A stretch of 64,000 nt of DNA from contig CAVSWT010000009.1 in NCBI GenBank assembly GCA_963731745.1, forward strand, positions 124,001 through 188,000, written 5' to 3'. A program made the position numbers and the translations under genes. Origin of the DNA: CAVSWT01 sp963731745. Its GTDB lineage: Bacteria > Bacteroidota > Ignavibacteria > Ignavibacteriales > Ignavibacteriaceae. The notes under the pieces are model-generated. The model was not told the origin of the DNA and ran no database searches. It was given only the letters and a program-made list of their open reading frames with translations. Shown here one piece after another: positions 19,735-28,323 of the stretch. Each line of letters begins with the position of its first letter. Within the stretch, counting starts at the first letter, position 1.

Positions 19735-20400
19735 CTAATTATTTTTCAATTTTATCATTTTATTCGAAGAGGTGTAATCAACTATTTCGGGGTTTTGAAG
19801 ATTAATTAAATCATTTGCTAAAAATTTAATTCTTTCGATAGATTTTGAGATGATTTCAAATTCCTCTTCAAATTTATTTGTTGTATGAGTTTTCAAATCG
19901 TCTTTTAAATTGTGAAATGACATATCTAGGCTTCCTAAAGGGTTATTTATTTTGTGCCCGATTGTACATGCCATTTGTAAAACTGCTTTTTGATGCTCAA
20001 TATTTTTTAACTCTTGCTGTAGTTCGTGAATCCTTATTCCTGATCTTATTCGAGCAAGCAATTCTTGATTTTCAATGGGTTTGACAATGAAATCATCTGC
20101 TCCAAAATCAAGACCGGTAACTTTATCTTTTAGAGAAGCTCTGGCAGTAAGCATTATAAAATAAATGATTTTATAATCTTCATTTTTCTTTAAAATTTTG
20201 CAAAGTTCTAAACCATCCATAACCGGCATAGTCCAATCGGCTAAAATTATTTGTGGAGATTCTGTTTTTAAAATATCTAGAGCTTCTTCGCCATTATTGG
20301 ATTTTATGACCGAATAGTTGTTTTTTGAAAGCAGTTTTTCAAGAAGAAATGTTGTATCCTGATCATCTTCTACAATTAATATTTTTTTTTTGTCACTCAA
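19735..20400 (-). CDS. Receiver domain fused to a histidine-kinase dimerisation domain without ATPase
   Basis: Residues 1-120 are a CheY-like receiver with acidic pocket (EDD at 11-13), phospho-acceptor D55 (ILADW) and K107 (VKPIE). A coiled linker leads to an H-box-like segment, TIGHKINNPLGSL, with H149 where histidine kinases are phosphorylated. The protein ends at residue 221, before any N, G1 or G2 box, so no ATP-binding domain is present. It may be a phospho-relay intermediate or a dimerisation partner. It overlaps the next upstream receiver gene by four bases (ATGA), so they are translationally coupled. Confidence 0.8.
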   Translation of the reverse strand: MSDKKKILIVEDDQDTTFLLEKLLSKNNYSVIKSNNGEEALDILKTESPQIILADWTMPVMDGLELCKILKKNEDYKIIYFIMLTARASLKDKVTGLDFGADDFIVKPIENQELLARIRSGIRIHELQQELKNIEHQKAVLQMACTIGHKINNPLGSLDMSFHNLKDDLKTHTTNKFEEEFEIISKSIERIKFLANDLINLQNPEIVDYTSSNKMIKLKNN

Positions 20401-20786
20401 TTTACCAGCTGATTTACTTTATTCAACAATACTTTATAATCGATAATCGGTTTGGAGATATAATCCTCTGCCATACTTTGAGAAAGAAAATGTTTCTTGT
20501 CAAAATCTGTTGAGGCTGTAACTAATAGAATGGGAATATTTTTAAATTGCTCGTTAGATTTTAAATATTTAGCGAAATCCATCCCATCGATTTTAATACC
20601 ATTAAGATATGTATTTTTAAGATTTATATCTAATATGATAAGGCTGATTTCTTCAGAGGTTAATTTTGCAACTATCAAATCTGCATCTTCAATTATTGAA
20701 GGGTTGTAGCCAGCTTTATTAAAAATATAATTATAAAATTGATAAGAAAAGGGATCATCTTCAACTATGATTATATTTTTACTCAT
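20397..20786 (-). CDS. Single-domain response regulator (CheY-like)
   Basis: The 129 residues form only a receiver domain: acidic pocket EDD (9-11), acceptor D53 (IILDINL), VTAS switch residue region and the conserved Lys of SKPI. There is no output domain. It overlaps motB by eight bases upstream and the receiver/DHp gene by four bases downstream, so it is made together with the stator and may carry a phosphoryl signal to the motor or to the DHp partner. The partner is inferred. Confidence 0.88.
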   Translation of the reverse strand: MSKNIIIVEDDPFSYQFYNYIFNKAGYNPSIIEDADLIVAKLTSEEISLIILDINLKNTYLNGIKIDGMDFAKYLKSNEQFKNIPILLVTASTDFDKKHFLSQSMAEDYISKPIIDYKVLLNKVNQLVN

Positions 20787-21570
20787 TTTCTAAATTCTCG
20801 CCTGAATATTTTACAATTATACTAATTCTTCTATTTACAACGTTATAAGGATCTACCTTATCACGTAATCTACGATCAGCATAACCACGAACTTCATATA
20901 TTTTTGAAGGATCTAATGCGCTTTGGGTTAGAGCGCGTCTTGCTGCGTTAGCTCTATCAGAGCTTAATTCAAAATTTGTCATTCCCTTACCATTGCCGCT
21001 AAAAGGACGAGAATCTGTATGGCCTTCTACTACAACTAAATTTGAAACTGTTGCCAGGTTATCGCCGATCTCTTTTAGCAGAAGTTGTGCATTGGATTTT
21101 AGAGTTGAAGTTCCAACTTCAAAGAATAAGTCTTCGTCAGAATCCATAATTTCAATTCTTAATCCTTCATCGGTAACTTGAATTTCAATTTGGTCCGATA
21201 GCTTTTTAAATTTTGGATTTGATGATAATTCGCTGATAATTTTTTCCCCCATTTTTTTCAGTTCAGTCGTTTCAGATTTTTTTAGTAACTGTTTATCTTC
21301 AATTGCTGAACTAGGAGCATCTGAAACGCTAGATGTTTTTGCCACCATAACGCCTTTGCCCTTATCAGAAAAACCTATAGGATCTTTAAAATATCTCGCA
21401 ACAGATTCCTTCATTGCATCATCTTGGCTTAATACCCAAAGAACTATAAACAGAGCCATCATTGCAGTTACAAAATCAGCGTACGCCACTTTCCATGCTC
21501 CGCCGTGATGTCCGCCATGTCCTTTTTTCTTTTTTACAATTATGGGTGCTAAATCAGTATCGCCGTTCAT
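20779..21570 (-). CDS. motB: Flagellar motor stator protein MotB (first copy)
   Basis: The protein starts with a basic, His/Gly-rich cytoplasmic tail, then a single membrane helix with the ion-carrying Asp at residue 32 (VAYADFVTAMMALFIVLW). A plug/linker and an OmpA-like peptidoglycan-binding domain follow (VVEGHTDSRPF, LSSDRANAARRAL). With MotA directly upstream it forms the stator that drives rotation. Its 263 residues and layout are normal. It is part of a second, distinct stator pair compared with the genes at 23798-25254. Confidence 0.93.
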   Translation of the reverse strand: MNGDTDLAPIIVKKKKGHGGHHGGAWKVAYADFVTAMMALFIVLWVLSQDDAMKESVARYFKDPIGFSDKGKGVMVAKTSSVSDAPSSAIEDKQLLKKSETTELKKMGEKIISELSSNPKFKKLSDQIEIQVTDEGLRIEIMDSDEDLFFEVGTSTLKSNAQLLLKEIGDNLATVSNLVVVEGHTDSRPFSGNGKGMTNFELSSDRANAARRALTQSALDPSKIYEVRGYADRRLRDKVDPYNVVNRRISIIVKYSGENLENE

Positions 21571-21572
21571 TA

Positions 21573-22427
21573 CTAGCTTTTACCTCTTACAAAATTTTCT
21601 AATTCTGAAAATGTTGGTCTGTCGTCCATAGAAATAGTTCTTCTAGCCATTTCTATTGAGAGTATAGGTGGGTTACCTTTTGCGTAAGCTACTATACAGG
21701 TTTTAATAGTTTCGAGAAATCTTTTTTTATGTTCTAGAATATGTTCAATATTTTTTGCTAATGGTCCAATAAAACCATAAGCTAAAAGTACACCTAAAAA
21801 TGTTCCAACCAAAGCAGCTGCAACATGATGTCCTACAACTTCGGCACCTTGATCAATAGAGCTCATTGTAACTATAATTCCTAAAACAGCGGCAACAATA
21901 CCAATGCCCGGTAGTGAATCTCCGACTGTTGTAATACTTTCATAAACCGGTTTTGATTCAACTTCAAAAGTTTCGATTTCAGCATCAATCAAACCCTCTA
22001 ATTCGTGCGGAGGAATTCCGCCAGAAAGCATGACTTTCATAGTATCTGAAAAAAAGTCTCTCGTAAAAGTATCTTTAACGAACTTTTCACTTTTAGAAAG
22101 TATATCGCTTTGTAATGGATCTTCTATATGTTTTTCAATGGCAAGCAAACCGTCGCGTTGTGCTAATAGAAACAAATCATTAAATGATTTTAATAAATCC
22201 AAATAGTCCTGTTTTGAAATATGATGAGATTTAAAAGTTTGTGGTATGTAGGAAATAATTTTCTTAATAAGGGGAAGCGGTGACGCTATTAAAATACTAC
22301 CGAGTGCTGTTCCTCCGATTACAATAAATTCTGCAACTTGAATAAGAAGGATTAGATTGCCTCCCGCAACTGTAAATCCAACTACAATTGAAATTACAAC
22401 TACAAGAAACCCAATTATGACAAACAT
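21573..22427 (-). CDS. motA: Flagellar motor stator protein MotA (first copy)
   Basis: This 284-residue protein has four membrane helices, including VGDSLPGIGIVAAVLGIIVTM and the last pair, and the large cytoplasmic loop (AQRDGLLAIEKHIEDP) that meets the rotor protein FliG. Length and sequence resemble the longer, enterobacterial type of MotA. It is followed two bases later by motB. It begins right after the receiver-Hpt gene, with no gap. Confidence 0.93.
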   Translation of the reverse strand: MFVIIGFLVVVISIVVGFTVAGGNLILLIQVAEFIVIGGTALGSILIASPLPLIKKIISYIPQTFKSHHISKQDYLDLLKSFNDLFLLAQRDGLLAIEKHIEDPLQSDILSKSEKFVKDTFTRDFFSDTMKVMLSGGIPPHELEGLIDAEIETFEVESKPVYESITTVGDSLPGIGIVAAVLGIIVTMSSIDQGAEVVGHHVAAALVGTFLGVLLAYGFIGPLAKNIEHILEHKKRFLETIKTCIVAYAKGNPPILSIEMARRTISMDDRPTFSELENFVRGKS

Positions 22428-23153
22428 TTATTTTTCCAGAATAGGTTTTAAATTTTCTATCTCCTTTACTATCGAAAAAATTTCATCGCACTTTAATTTT
22501 AGATCATTCCAATCTATGGTAAAATTATCGATATTATTTTCTATTTCGCCGGCTATTTTGGTAAGTTGGGGATAGCCAATTGTGCTTCCGGAACCTTTAA
22601 TTTCATGTACTACAGATTTAAGTAATACTTTATTTTTATTTAAAATTGCACTAGTGATAGCATTTCTTTTTAAAGGAAAACTGGTTAAAAAGAATTTTCT
22701 AAATTGGTATAGCATTTCAGTTTGATTTATTTCAGGAACAAAATCACTTTTCTTTGCTTTCGCAAGAAATTCTTTTCCCAAAACCTCATTTATATTTTTT
22801 ATTATTACTTCTTTTTGCAGAGGCTTGGAGATAACCCTATCTGCGCCTGCCTCCAAAGAGGCTAAGACATTGCTACGATTAGTGTTGCCGCTTATTACTA
22901 TAACTGGAATTTTTTTCAAGTCTTCTATTACTTTAATAACCTGCAGCATTTTAATTCCATCGAAGTTAGGCATTAATAAATCCAATATTATTAAGCTGGG
23001 TTTATGTTCAACTGCTTTCTGTATTCCTTCTAAACCGTTAAAGCATGTGATTACATCAAGATGATATTCACTAAAAAAATTTTTTAATGAATTTCTAATT
23101 ATATCCGAATCATCCACAACTAAAACAGTTATTTTTTGTGTTGAGTCAGCCAT
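22428..23153 (-). CDS. Response regulator with C-terminal Hpt domain
   Basis: The N-terminal receiver has acidic residues VVDDSD (12-17), acceptor D58 (LIILDLLMPNFDG) and ISKPLQ with the conserved Lys. The C-terminal helical bundle carries SVVHEIKGSGSTIGYP, a histidine phosphotransfer motif with H183. It can thus accept and pass on a phosphoryl group. It lies between csrA and motA. No complete histidine kinase is in the window, so its donor is elsewhere or is one of the unusual kinases nearby. Confidence 0.85.
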   Translation of the reverse strand: MADSTQKITVLVVDDSDIIRNSLKNFFSEYHLDVITCFNGLEGIQKAVEHKPSLIILDLLMPNFDGIKMLQVIKVIEDLKKIPVIVISGNTNRSNVLASLEAGADRVISKPLQKEVIIKNINEVLGKEFLAKAKKSDFVPEINQTEMLYQFRKFFLTSFPLKRNAITSAILNKNKVLLKSVVHEIKGSGSTIGYPQLTKIAGEIENNIDNFTIDWNDLKLKCDEIFSIVKEIENLKPILEK

Positions 23154-23156
23154 AAA

Positions 23157-23396
23157 TTATCCCCTTATTTTATTTAATTTATGAGAAGGAGCTATTTTAA
23201 TATTTACTTTGCTTTCTTCAGAGGCTTTTTTAATATTTTCTTTAACCTGTAAATATATTTCCCCTCTAAATATTTCAACATTTTTCGGTGCAGTTATGCC
23301 CATTTTTATATGTCCCTCAGAGATTGAAAGAACTTTCACAACGATCTCTGAATTTATTATTATTTCTTCGTCTACTTTCCTAGTTAATATTAGCAT
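23157..23396 (-). CDS. csrA: Carbon storage/translational regulator CsrA
   Basis: The 79 residues begin MLILTRKVDEEIIIN and contain IKMGITAPKNVEIFRGEIY, the conserved RNA-binding surface of CsrA. The protein is longer than the 61-residue E. coli form by a basic C-terminal tail. CsrA dimers bind GGA motifs in leaders, classically those of flagellin mRNA. It sits directly after fliW, the gene for its protein antagonist, as in many bacteria outside the gammaproteobacteria. Confidence 0.95.
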   Translation of the reverse strand: MLILTRKVDEEIIINSEIVVKVLSISEGHIKMGITAPKNVEIFRGEIYLQVKENIKKASEESKVNIKIAPSHKLNKIRG

Positions 23397-23411
23397 AAAA
23401 ACCTGCTTATT

Positions 23412-23792
23412 TTATTCAATGAATAAATTAAAATTAACCTCGTAATTTTGTTCTTCCAAAATTTTTTGGTATCCGCTTTTAGCATCCTGGTTAATATATA
23501 CAGGCGCTTTTAGATTAACCGTTACTTTCAAAGGATCGTTGTTTAAGGTTACTATTCCAAATGGTTCAAAATTATTAATCTTCGGATAATTTTCATCAAG
23601 AACTAAAGCACCGATTAATGGAAAGGCAATTTCAGGACGTTCGATTGAATAAAGCCAGTAAAAAATGTCATCATCGGTTTTTATTAGCAGATAATTTTTT
23701 AGATTTTCAAAGCCTAATAATCCTGAAGAAAAATTAATTATTAAATCTTCAGTGTATTCAACTTCGCCAAATTGAAATGTTTTTAATTTCAT
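23412..23792 (-). CDS. fliW: Flagellar assembly factor FliW
   Basis: The 126 residues match FliW: FGEVEYTEDLIINFSSGLLGFE near the start and a later beta-rich part (FGIVTLNNDPLKVTVNLKAPVYIN). FliW binds either flagellin or CsrA, so free flagellin releases CsrA repression. The gene lies 15 bases upstream of csrA and 5 bases after the second motB gene. Flagellin itself is not in the window. Confidence 0.93.
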   Translation of the reverse strand: MKLKTFQFGEVEYTEDLIINFSSGLLGFENLKNYLLIKTDDDIFYWLYSIERPEIAFPLIGALVLDENYPKINNFEPFGIVTLNNDPLKVTVNLKAPVYINQDAKSGYQKILEEQNYEVNFNLFIE

Positions 23793-23797
23793 AACCT

Positions 23798-24619
23798 TTA
23801 CTTTTTTATTATTACTATATCAACTCTTCTATTATTAGCTCTTCCTTCCGATGTATCATTCGCAGAAATTGGTTTGTACTTAGAGTAACCTACTATCGAT
23901 ACTTTTTCTGCAGGAAGCTTTTCAATATTTACAAAAAAATATGCCGTATTCAAAGCACGCATTACCGATAAATGCCAATTTGATGGGAAGGCTGAAGTTG
24001 ATATTGGAACATCATCAGTGTGGCCTTCTATCCGAATATCATTTGGCAAATTTTTTAGTATTTCTGCAAGTTTGCTTAATACTTCCAAAGAACTTTTTGT
24101 TAAATCCGCACTGCCTGATGGAAATAGTATATCATCCAAAATATGGATAACTATTCCTCTTTCATTTTCTTCCAGTCTGATTGATTTATTGTAATCATTA
24201 TCTTTTATTACCTTACTAATTCTATTTTTAAGTGTTTCGCTGGGTAAAACTGCATCGCTGGCATTCTTTTTATCCATACCAACAATTTTAACTTCACTTC
24301 CGAAAACATTTCCCATCGCCGAAATAAATTTGTCATATTTTGCAGCATCAATTTTAGATATAGCATACAAAATGATAAAAAGCCCGAGCAATAGTGTAAT
24401 CAGATCTGAATAGGTAATGAGATATCTGTCTTTGCCGCCTTCCTCATTTTCTTCCGCTTCAAAAGAATTCGAACTTATATTGCGATAACTTCTAGTTGAT
24501 CTTTTTGCGGAAGCATGCTTAGTAAGCGGGCTTTCACTATTGAAGGTATCTCCCCGGTTTGCAGTGTCAGTACTGCTTCCAGGGACATCTCCATCATATT
24601 TTTCTCTTCTAAGTGACAT
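23798..24619 (-). CDS. motB: MotB-like stator/OmpA protein (second copy) overlapping motA
   Basis: The single membrane helix carries the ion-binding Asp at residue 72 (LITYSDLITLLLGLFIILYA), followed by an OmpA-like domain (IRIEGHTDDVPI, MRALNTAYFF, GRANNRRVDIV). The only ATG before the helix is at 24619, which makes a 145-base out-of-frame overlap with the end of the preceding motA and a Ser/Thr/Arg-rich tail of about 65 residues. There is no clear ribosome site at this ATG. A shorter start with an unusual codon cannot be excluded. It forms the second stator pair with the gene at 24475-25254. Confidence 0.85.
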   Translation of the reverse strand: MSLRREKYDGDVPGSSTDTANRGDTFNSESPLTKHASAKRSTRSYRNISSNSFEAEENEEGGKDRYLITYSDLITLLLGLFIILYAISKIDAAKYDKFISAMGNVFGSEVKIVGMDKKNASDAVLPSETLKNRISKVIKDNDYNKSIRLEENERGIVIHILDDILFPSGSADLTKSSLEVLSKLAEILKNLPNDIRIEGHTDDVPISTSAFPSNWHLSVMRALNTAYFFVNIEKLPAEKVSIVGYSKYKPISANDTSEGRANNRRVDIVIIKK

Positions 24620-25254
24620 TTTTTTAATTTATCCGCAATTGGCAGCCAAAAAATATTAGCACTAAATATTCCCCATAATGTTGCTATAAATGCCGTTGCT
24701 ATACTTTTAATTAAAACATCAGGATTACTTCCTGCATTTGCTAGGGTCATGATCAAGCCCATAACCGTACCTATAATTCCCATCGTTGGGGCATATCCAC
24801 CCATCTTTGAAAATATATTTATATTAGAGTAATGCCTTTCCTGCATTGCTTTAATTTCGAGTTCAGCTAAACTTTTAAGCGAATCCGGATCTGATCCTTC
24901 TAAGATGTAACGCATTAATTTTTTGGGAAAAACATAATCAAGACGATATAAATCTCTTTCAATAGCTAGGAAACCTTCTTTTCTTGCCTTGCTGGAAAGA
25001 AACACAAAAGCATCAATTAATTTTCTTTCATCGTATTCTTTAGGTAAATATGCAATTTTTATTAAAGAAAAAATCTTTCTAAAATTTTCAAAACCAACAC
25101 CTATTATAGTTGCAGAAAATGTTCCTCCAAAAACGATAAGTAAAGCCGGTAATAAAAAAAGAGCTTTGAAAGAACCGCCTTCAGAAAAAAAGGCACCGAA
25201 TATTGAAAAGAGACCAAGGAGTAATCCGCCTAAAGTCCCCATTTTCTTTATCAT
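24475..25254 (-). CDS. motA: MotA-like stator protein (second copy)
   Basis: The 259 residues show four membrane helices, the cytoplasmic loop (KARKEGFLAIERDLYRLD) and the conserved MGGYAPTMGIIGTVMGLIMTL and AFIATLWGIFSANIFWLP segments. It belongs to the shorter MotA/PomA type, unlike the copy at 21573. Its start overlaps the flgL stop by four bases and its last 48 codons overlap the motB partner in another frame. Confidence 0.92.
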   Translation of the reverse strand: MIKKMGTLGGLLLGLFSIFGAFFSEGGSFKALFLLPALLIVFGGTFSATIIGVGFENFRKIFSLIKIAYLPKEYDERKLIDAFVFLSSKARKEGFLAIERDLYRLDYVFPKKLMRYILEGSDPDSLKSLAELEIKAMQERHYSNINIFSKMGGYAPTMGIIGTVMGLIMTLANAGSNPDVLIKSIATAFIATLWGIFSANIFWLPIADKLKKCHLEEKNMMEMSLEAVLTLQTGEIPSIVKARLLSMLPQKDQLEVIAI

Positions 25255-26507
25255 AAGAAATCCAGAAGAGATTTAGGCAAAATCATTGATGCAATTTTAT
25301 AGGAAATTTGAAGTGAGTAATCTTGTGCCTGTAAATCAACGGTAGCTTGTGCCATATCAACATCTTGTTCGTTGGATAAAAGTCCCTGAAGAGTTATTTT
25401 TTGTCCTGTTAAAACGTCGCTTGTTGCATTAAGCTGATTGATAATATTTCCGACTTGTGATGATTTATCTAAAATATGTTTATTAAAATCACCAAGACTG
25501 CTAATTTGAGCTTCCGTAGGCAAATTTCCATTATCTAAATTTTGTTTAATTGCAAGAAGAGTATTAAAAATGTCCATCTTCTGATTAGCCGCAAAACTTA
25601 ATGAAGTACCTCCCGAAGTTTCTCTAAGAGAATTCAAATCCAAATTAAACTCTATCTTTTGGGAGCCGACACTAATTTTTATTGGCGCAGGTGATTTGCC
25701 ATCCAAGGTTTCCATTTGTCCATTAACTGCGTTGAAGGCTAGTGTTTGACTAGCCGGTGGTGCCCCAAAAACAGAAGCCCCGCCGCCGTCCACTACATCA
25801 TAATCCATCTGGTACGTATTCGCAGCTGTTTTAGTGTATGTGACATTTAAATCATATCCATTTCCTAAGGAATCATAAACTTTTGTTTGATTATTCGTAA
25901 TTGTTCCAACGGAGGCATTTACATCAAAAGTTCCTGTATTTTTAACAACTGTTCCAAAAACTTCTGAACCAGTTATATTAATTTTTTGAAAAATATTTTG
26001 TGAAGTTTTTACTACTTGTACACCTGATGTTCCACTAACTTTTGTTTCAATAGAAGAGTTAGATGAATCAAATCCAAATGGTTCAGAACTAAAATCTGTT
26101 CCACCAAATACATATTTCCCGTTAAATTGAGCATTAGCATGGTTAAGAATAGATTTTAATGCTAGATCAACTTGATCTGCATAGCTTTTAATATTCACCT
26201 GGTTTGTAGGGTTTTGTAATTCCGTGAGTGCAGTTTGAATATCTGTAATATCATTTTGCATGGATTCTAATTCAAAACTGGTTTCATTTAAAAATGCTAA
26301 ACCATTTTGAATGTTCTTTGAATAAGCTTCTTGCAGGCTTAGTTGTTCATTTAACTTTAAAATTTTTGAAGTTCCGTAAGGTGAATCTGAAGGATTTCTG
26401 ATTTTTTTCTGCGTTGCGAGATCTAATTGCAATTTGCTTACGCTAGCTTTAGTGCCGTTAAGATTAGAGATAAAACTATTGTTAAGCATTAAATCTGAAA
26501 CTCTCAT
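25251..26507 (-). CDS. flgL: Flagellar hook-filament junction protein FlgL
   Basis: The 418-residue protein has the flagellin-like N-terminal helix region (MRVSDLMLNNSFISNLNG, KIRNPSDSPYGTSKIL) and the matching C-terminal helix region (GLLSNEQDVDMAQATVDLQAQD). The middle is a large variable, beta-rich insertion (about residues 150-300), which makes it longer than the E. coli protein (317). FlgL caps the hook under the filament. It follows flgK by two bases, and the shared order flgN-flgK-flgL is typical. Confidence 0.92.
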   Translation of the reverse strand: MRVSDLMLNNSFISNLNGTKASVSKLQLDLATQKKIRNPSDSPYGTSKILKLNEQLSLQEAYSKNIQNGLAFLNETSFELESMQNDITDIQTALTELQNPTNQVNIKSYADQVDLALKSILNHANAQFNGKYVFGGTDFSSEPFGFDSSNSSIETKVSGTSGVQVVKTSQNIFQKINITGSEVFGTVVKNTGTFDVNASVGTITNNQTKVYDSLGNGYDLNVTYTKTAANTYQMDYDVVDGGGASVFGAPPASQTLAFNAVNGQMETLDGKSPAPIKISVGSQKIEFNLDLNSLRETSGGTSLSFAANQKMDIFNTLLAIKQNLDNGNLPTEAQISSLGDFNKHILDKSSQVGNIINQLNATSDVLTGQKITLQGLLSNEQDVDMAQATVDLQAQDYSLQISYKIASMILPKSLLDFL

Positions 26508-26509
26508 TT

Positions 26510-27868
26510 TTACACCATTTCAATTATTGTTTGTAACATTTGATCGGCAACCGAAATTAATTTAGCAGATGCATCATATGCACGCTGATATGTAATGATG
26601 TTAGTCATTTCCTCATCGACAGAAACACCGCTTATTGATGATTTCTGATTTGTAAGTTGATTGACAACCAGAGAATATGATTGAGCAGAAGTATCTGAAG
26701 ACTGTTTATCACTACCTAAACCGCTTACTAATGAGGAATAACTTTCTGTGATAGTGGTACCATCAAATATTTTTTGGTTCTGCAGTTCAGATATTTTTGA
26801 AGCAATATCACCATTACCTGAAGTACCGTCTCCAGAAGCAGAAATTTTACCAGGATCATCAATGATCAACGAATTGATTTTTAAATTGCCATCTATATAA
26901 CTATCAAAAAAGTTTAAACCGGTTTGAGGCGGATCGTCCAATGAATAACCGGTTTTATGAGCGTCATTAACAGTGGTAAAAAGTGTATTAACAATAGAAT
27001 CCAGTTTGTTTAAATATTTAGGTATTTTATTTGAATAAGTATCAGAGACAGCAAATAATTCTCCTCCTGTTAACATAACTTTTGTTTTGCCATCCGTACT
27101 TACTAAACCAAGTTTACCGTTATCAATATCGGTCTTAAATTCAGCAGCTTGTGAAGCATCAACAGCAAAGGCCCCGCCTATTGAAATCATGGCTATATTA
27201 TTATCGTCATAGGAGACGTTAATATTCACCAAACCGCTGAGATCATCAATTGCCTTATCTCTTAAGTCGAGTAAATCATTTGCTTCTTTACCAATTGATT
27301 CTTGTGAAAATATCTGTTGGTTTAATGACTGAATATTTTTTAATATTCCATTAACATTTGCAACTTTTCCATTCATTTCAGAAATCATACTAGCTTTGAT
27401 TGAATTCAGATCGTCATGAATGCTCTTAACTTTTGAGCTAAACTGGCTTGCGGCCTGCACAATATTATCTCTTAATGTTGATGAATTAGGATCACCCGAA
27501 AGTTCACCCCACGCGCTAAAAAATTTGGATGTTAAATTTGATAATCCTAAATCAGAAGGTTCCGAAAAAACACTTTCAACTTGACCTAACAAGTTTGATT
27601 GACGATTACTGCTTGAATATTTCTGAGTGTTGGAACGTATTTGAGAATCTAATATTGAATCTCTAATCCGATTAATATCAGTGATTTTTACACCGGTTCC
27701 CCAAACAAATCCTGCGGTAACGTCGGGAGTTTCGGTTCCAAACAGTACTCTTTGTCGTGAATAGTTTTCGTTAGCTGCATTAGCAATATTATGTGAAGTA
27801 ACCCCTAATGCACTTTGGTAAACACCTAAGCTTCTTCTCGCAATATCGAATATGCTGCTAAGTCCCAT
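26510..27868 (-). CDS. flgK: Flagellar hook-associated protein FlgK
   Basis: The N-terminus (IFDIARRSLGVYQSALGVTS, then HNIANAANENYSRQRV) and the C-terminus (SGVSVDEEMTNIITYQRAYDASAKLI) are the conserved rod/hook-type helices of FlgK. The 452-residue length is in the normal range. It joins the hook to FlgL and the filament. The gene overlaps the flgN stop by one base, so production is coupled to its export chaperone. Confidence 0.94.
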   Translation of the reverse strand: MGLSSIFDIARRSLGVYQSALGVTSHNIANAANENYSRQRVLFGTETPDVTAGFVWGTGVKITDINRIRDSILDSQIRSNTQKYSSSNRQSNLLGQVESVFSEPSDLGLSNLTSKFFSAWGELSGDPNSSTLRDNIVQAASQFSSKVKSIHDDLNSIKASMISEMNGKVANVNGILKNIQSLNQQIFSQESIGKEANDLLDLRDKAIDDLSGLVNINVSYDDNNIAMISIGGAFAVDASQAAEFKTDIDNGKLGLVSTDGKTKVMLTGGELFAVSDTYSNKIPKYLNKLDSIVNTLFTTVNDAHKTGYSLDDPPQTGLNFFDSYIDGNLKINSLIIDDPGKISASGDGTSGNGDIASKISELQNQKIFDGTTITESYSSLVSGLGSDKQSSDTSAQSYSLVVNQLTNQKSSISGVSVDEEMTNIITYQRAYDASAKLISVADQMLQTIIEMV

Positions 27869-28323
27869 TATACTTTCCTATCTAAAATTAAACAGTTTTC
27901 TTCTGAAAGAGCTTTCACAGTAGCTTTTATAAAACTTCTCGCATGTTCAATTAAAATTTTATTTTGCTGATTCATTTCTTTTACTTGATTTGCCAACTCA
28001 AAAATTTTCTTTTGAAGTAAAACTGTGTTATCAATTTTAATTTTATCTTTTATTGCATTAACAAAATCGCTTAACTTTGTTCCTTTTGTTTCAACTGAAT
28101 ATTTTTCAATTAGAAATGAAATTAATTCGGAAGTTTTTTTCTTCGCATCTTCAATTCTGGAAAGTAATTTTTCCTCTTTTACTATCGATTCTTCCAAACC
28201 AGAAATATTATTATCCACTAAATATTTTTGCTGCTCTGAAAGAACCTGGAGAAAATTTTCAAGGTTTGATTTATTTTCTTCCAGCATTAGATTTAATTCG
28301 GCCACTTCCATTTTATAATCCAT
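27868..28323 (-). CDS. flgN: FlgN-like export chaperone
   Basis: The 151-residue, almost fully helical, acidic-basic protein (LEENKSNLENFLQVLSEQQK, then LVDNNISGLEESIVKEEKLL) has the pattern of FlgN, the cytoplasmic chaperone of FlgK and FlgL. Its position directly upstream of flgK and flgL supports the call. It overlaps flgJ by 11 bases. Sequence alone would give only a moderate assignment because FlgN diverges fast. Confidence 0.8.
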   Translation of the reverse strand: MDYKMEVAELNLMLEENKSNLENFLQVLSEQQKYLVDNNISGLEESIVKEEKLLSRIEDAKKKTSELISFLIEKYSVETKGTKLSDFVNAIKDKIKIDNTVLLQKKIFELANQVKEMNQQNKILIEHARSFIKATVKALSEENCLILDRKV

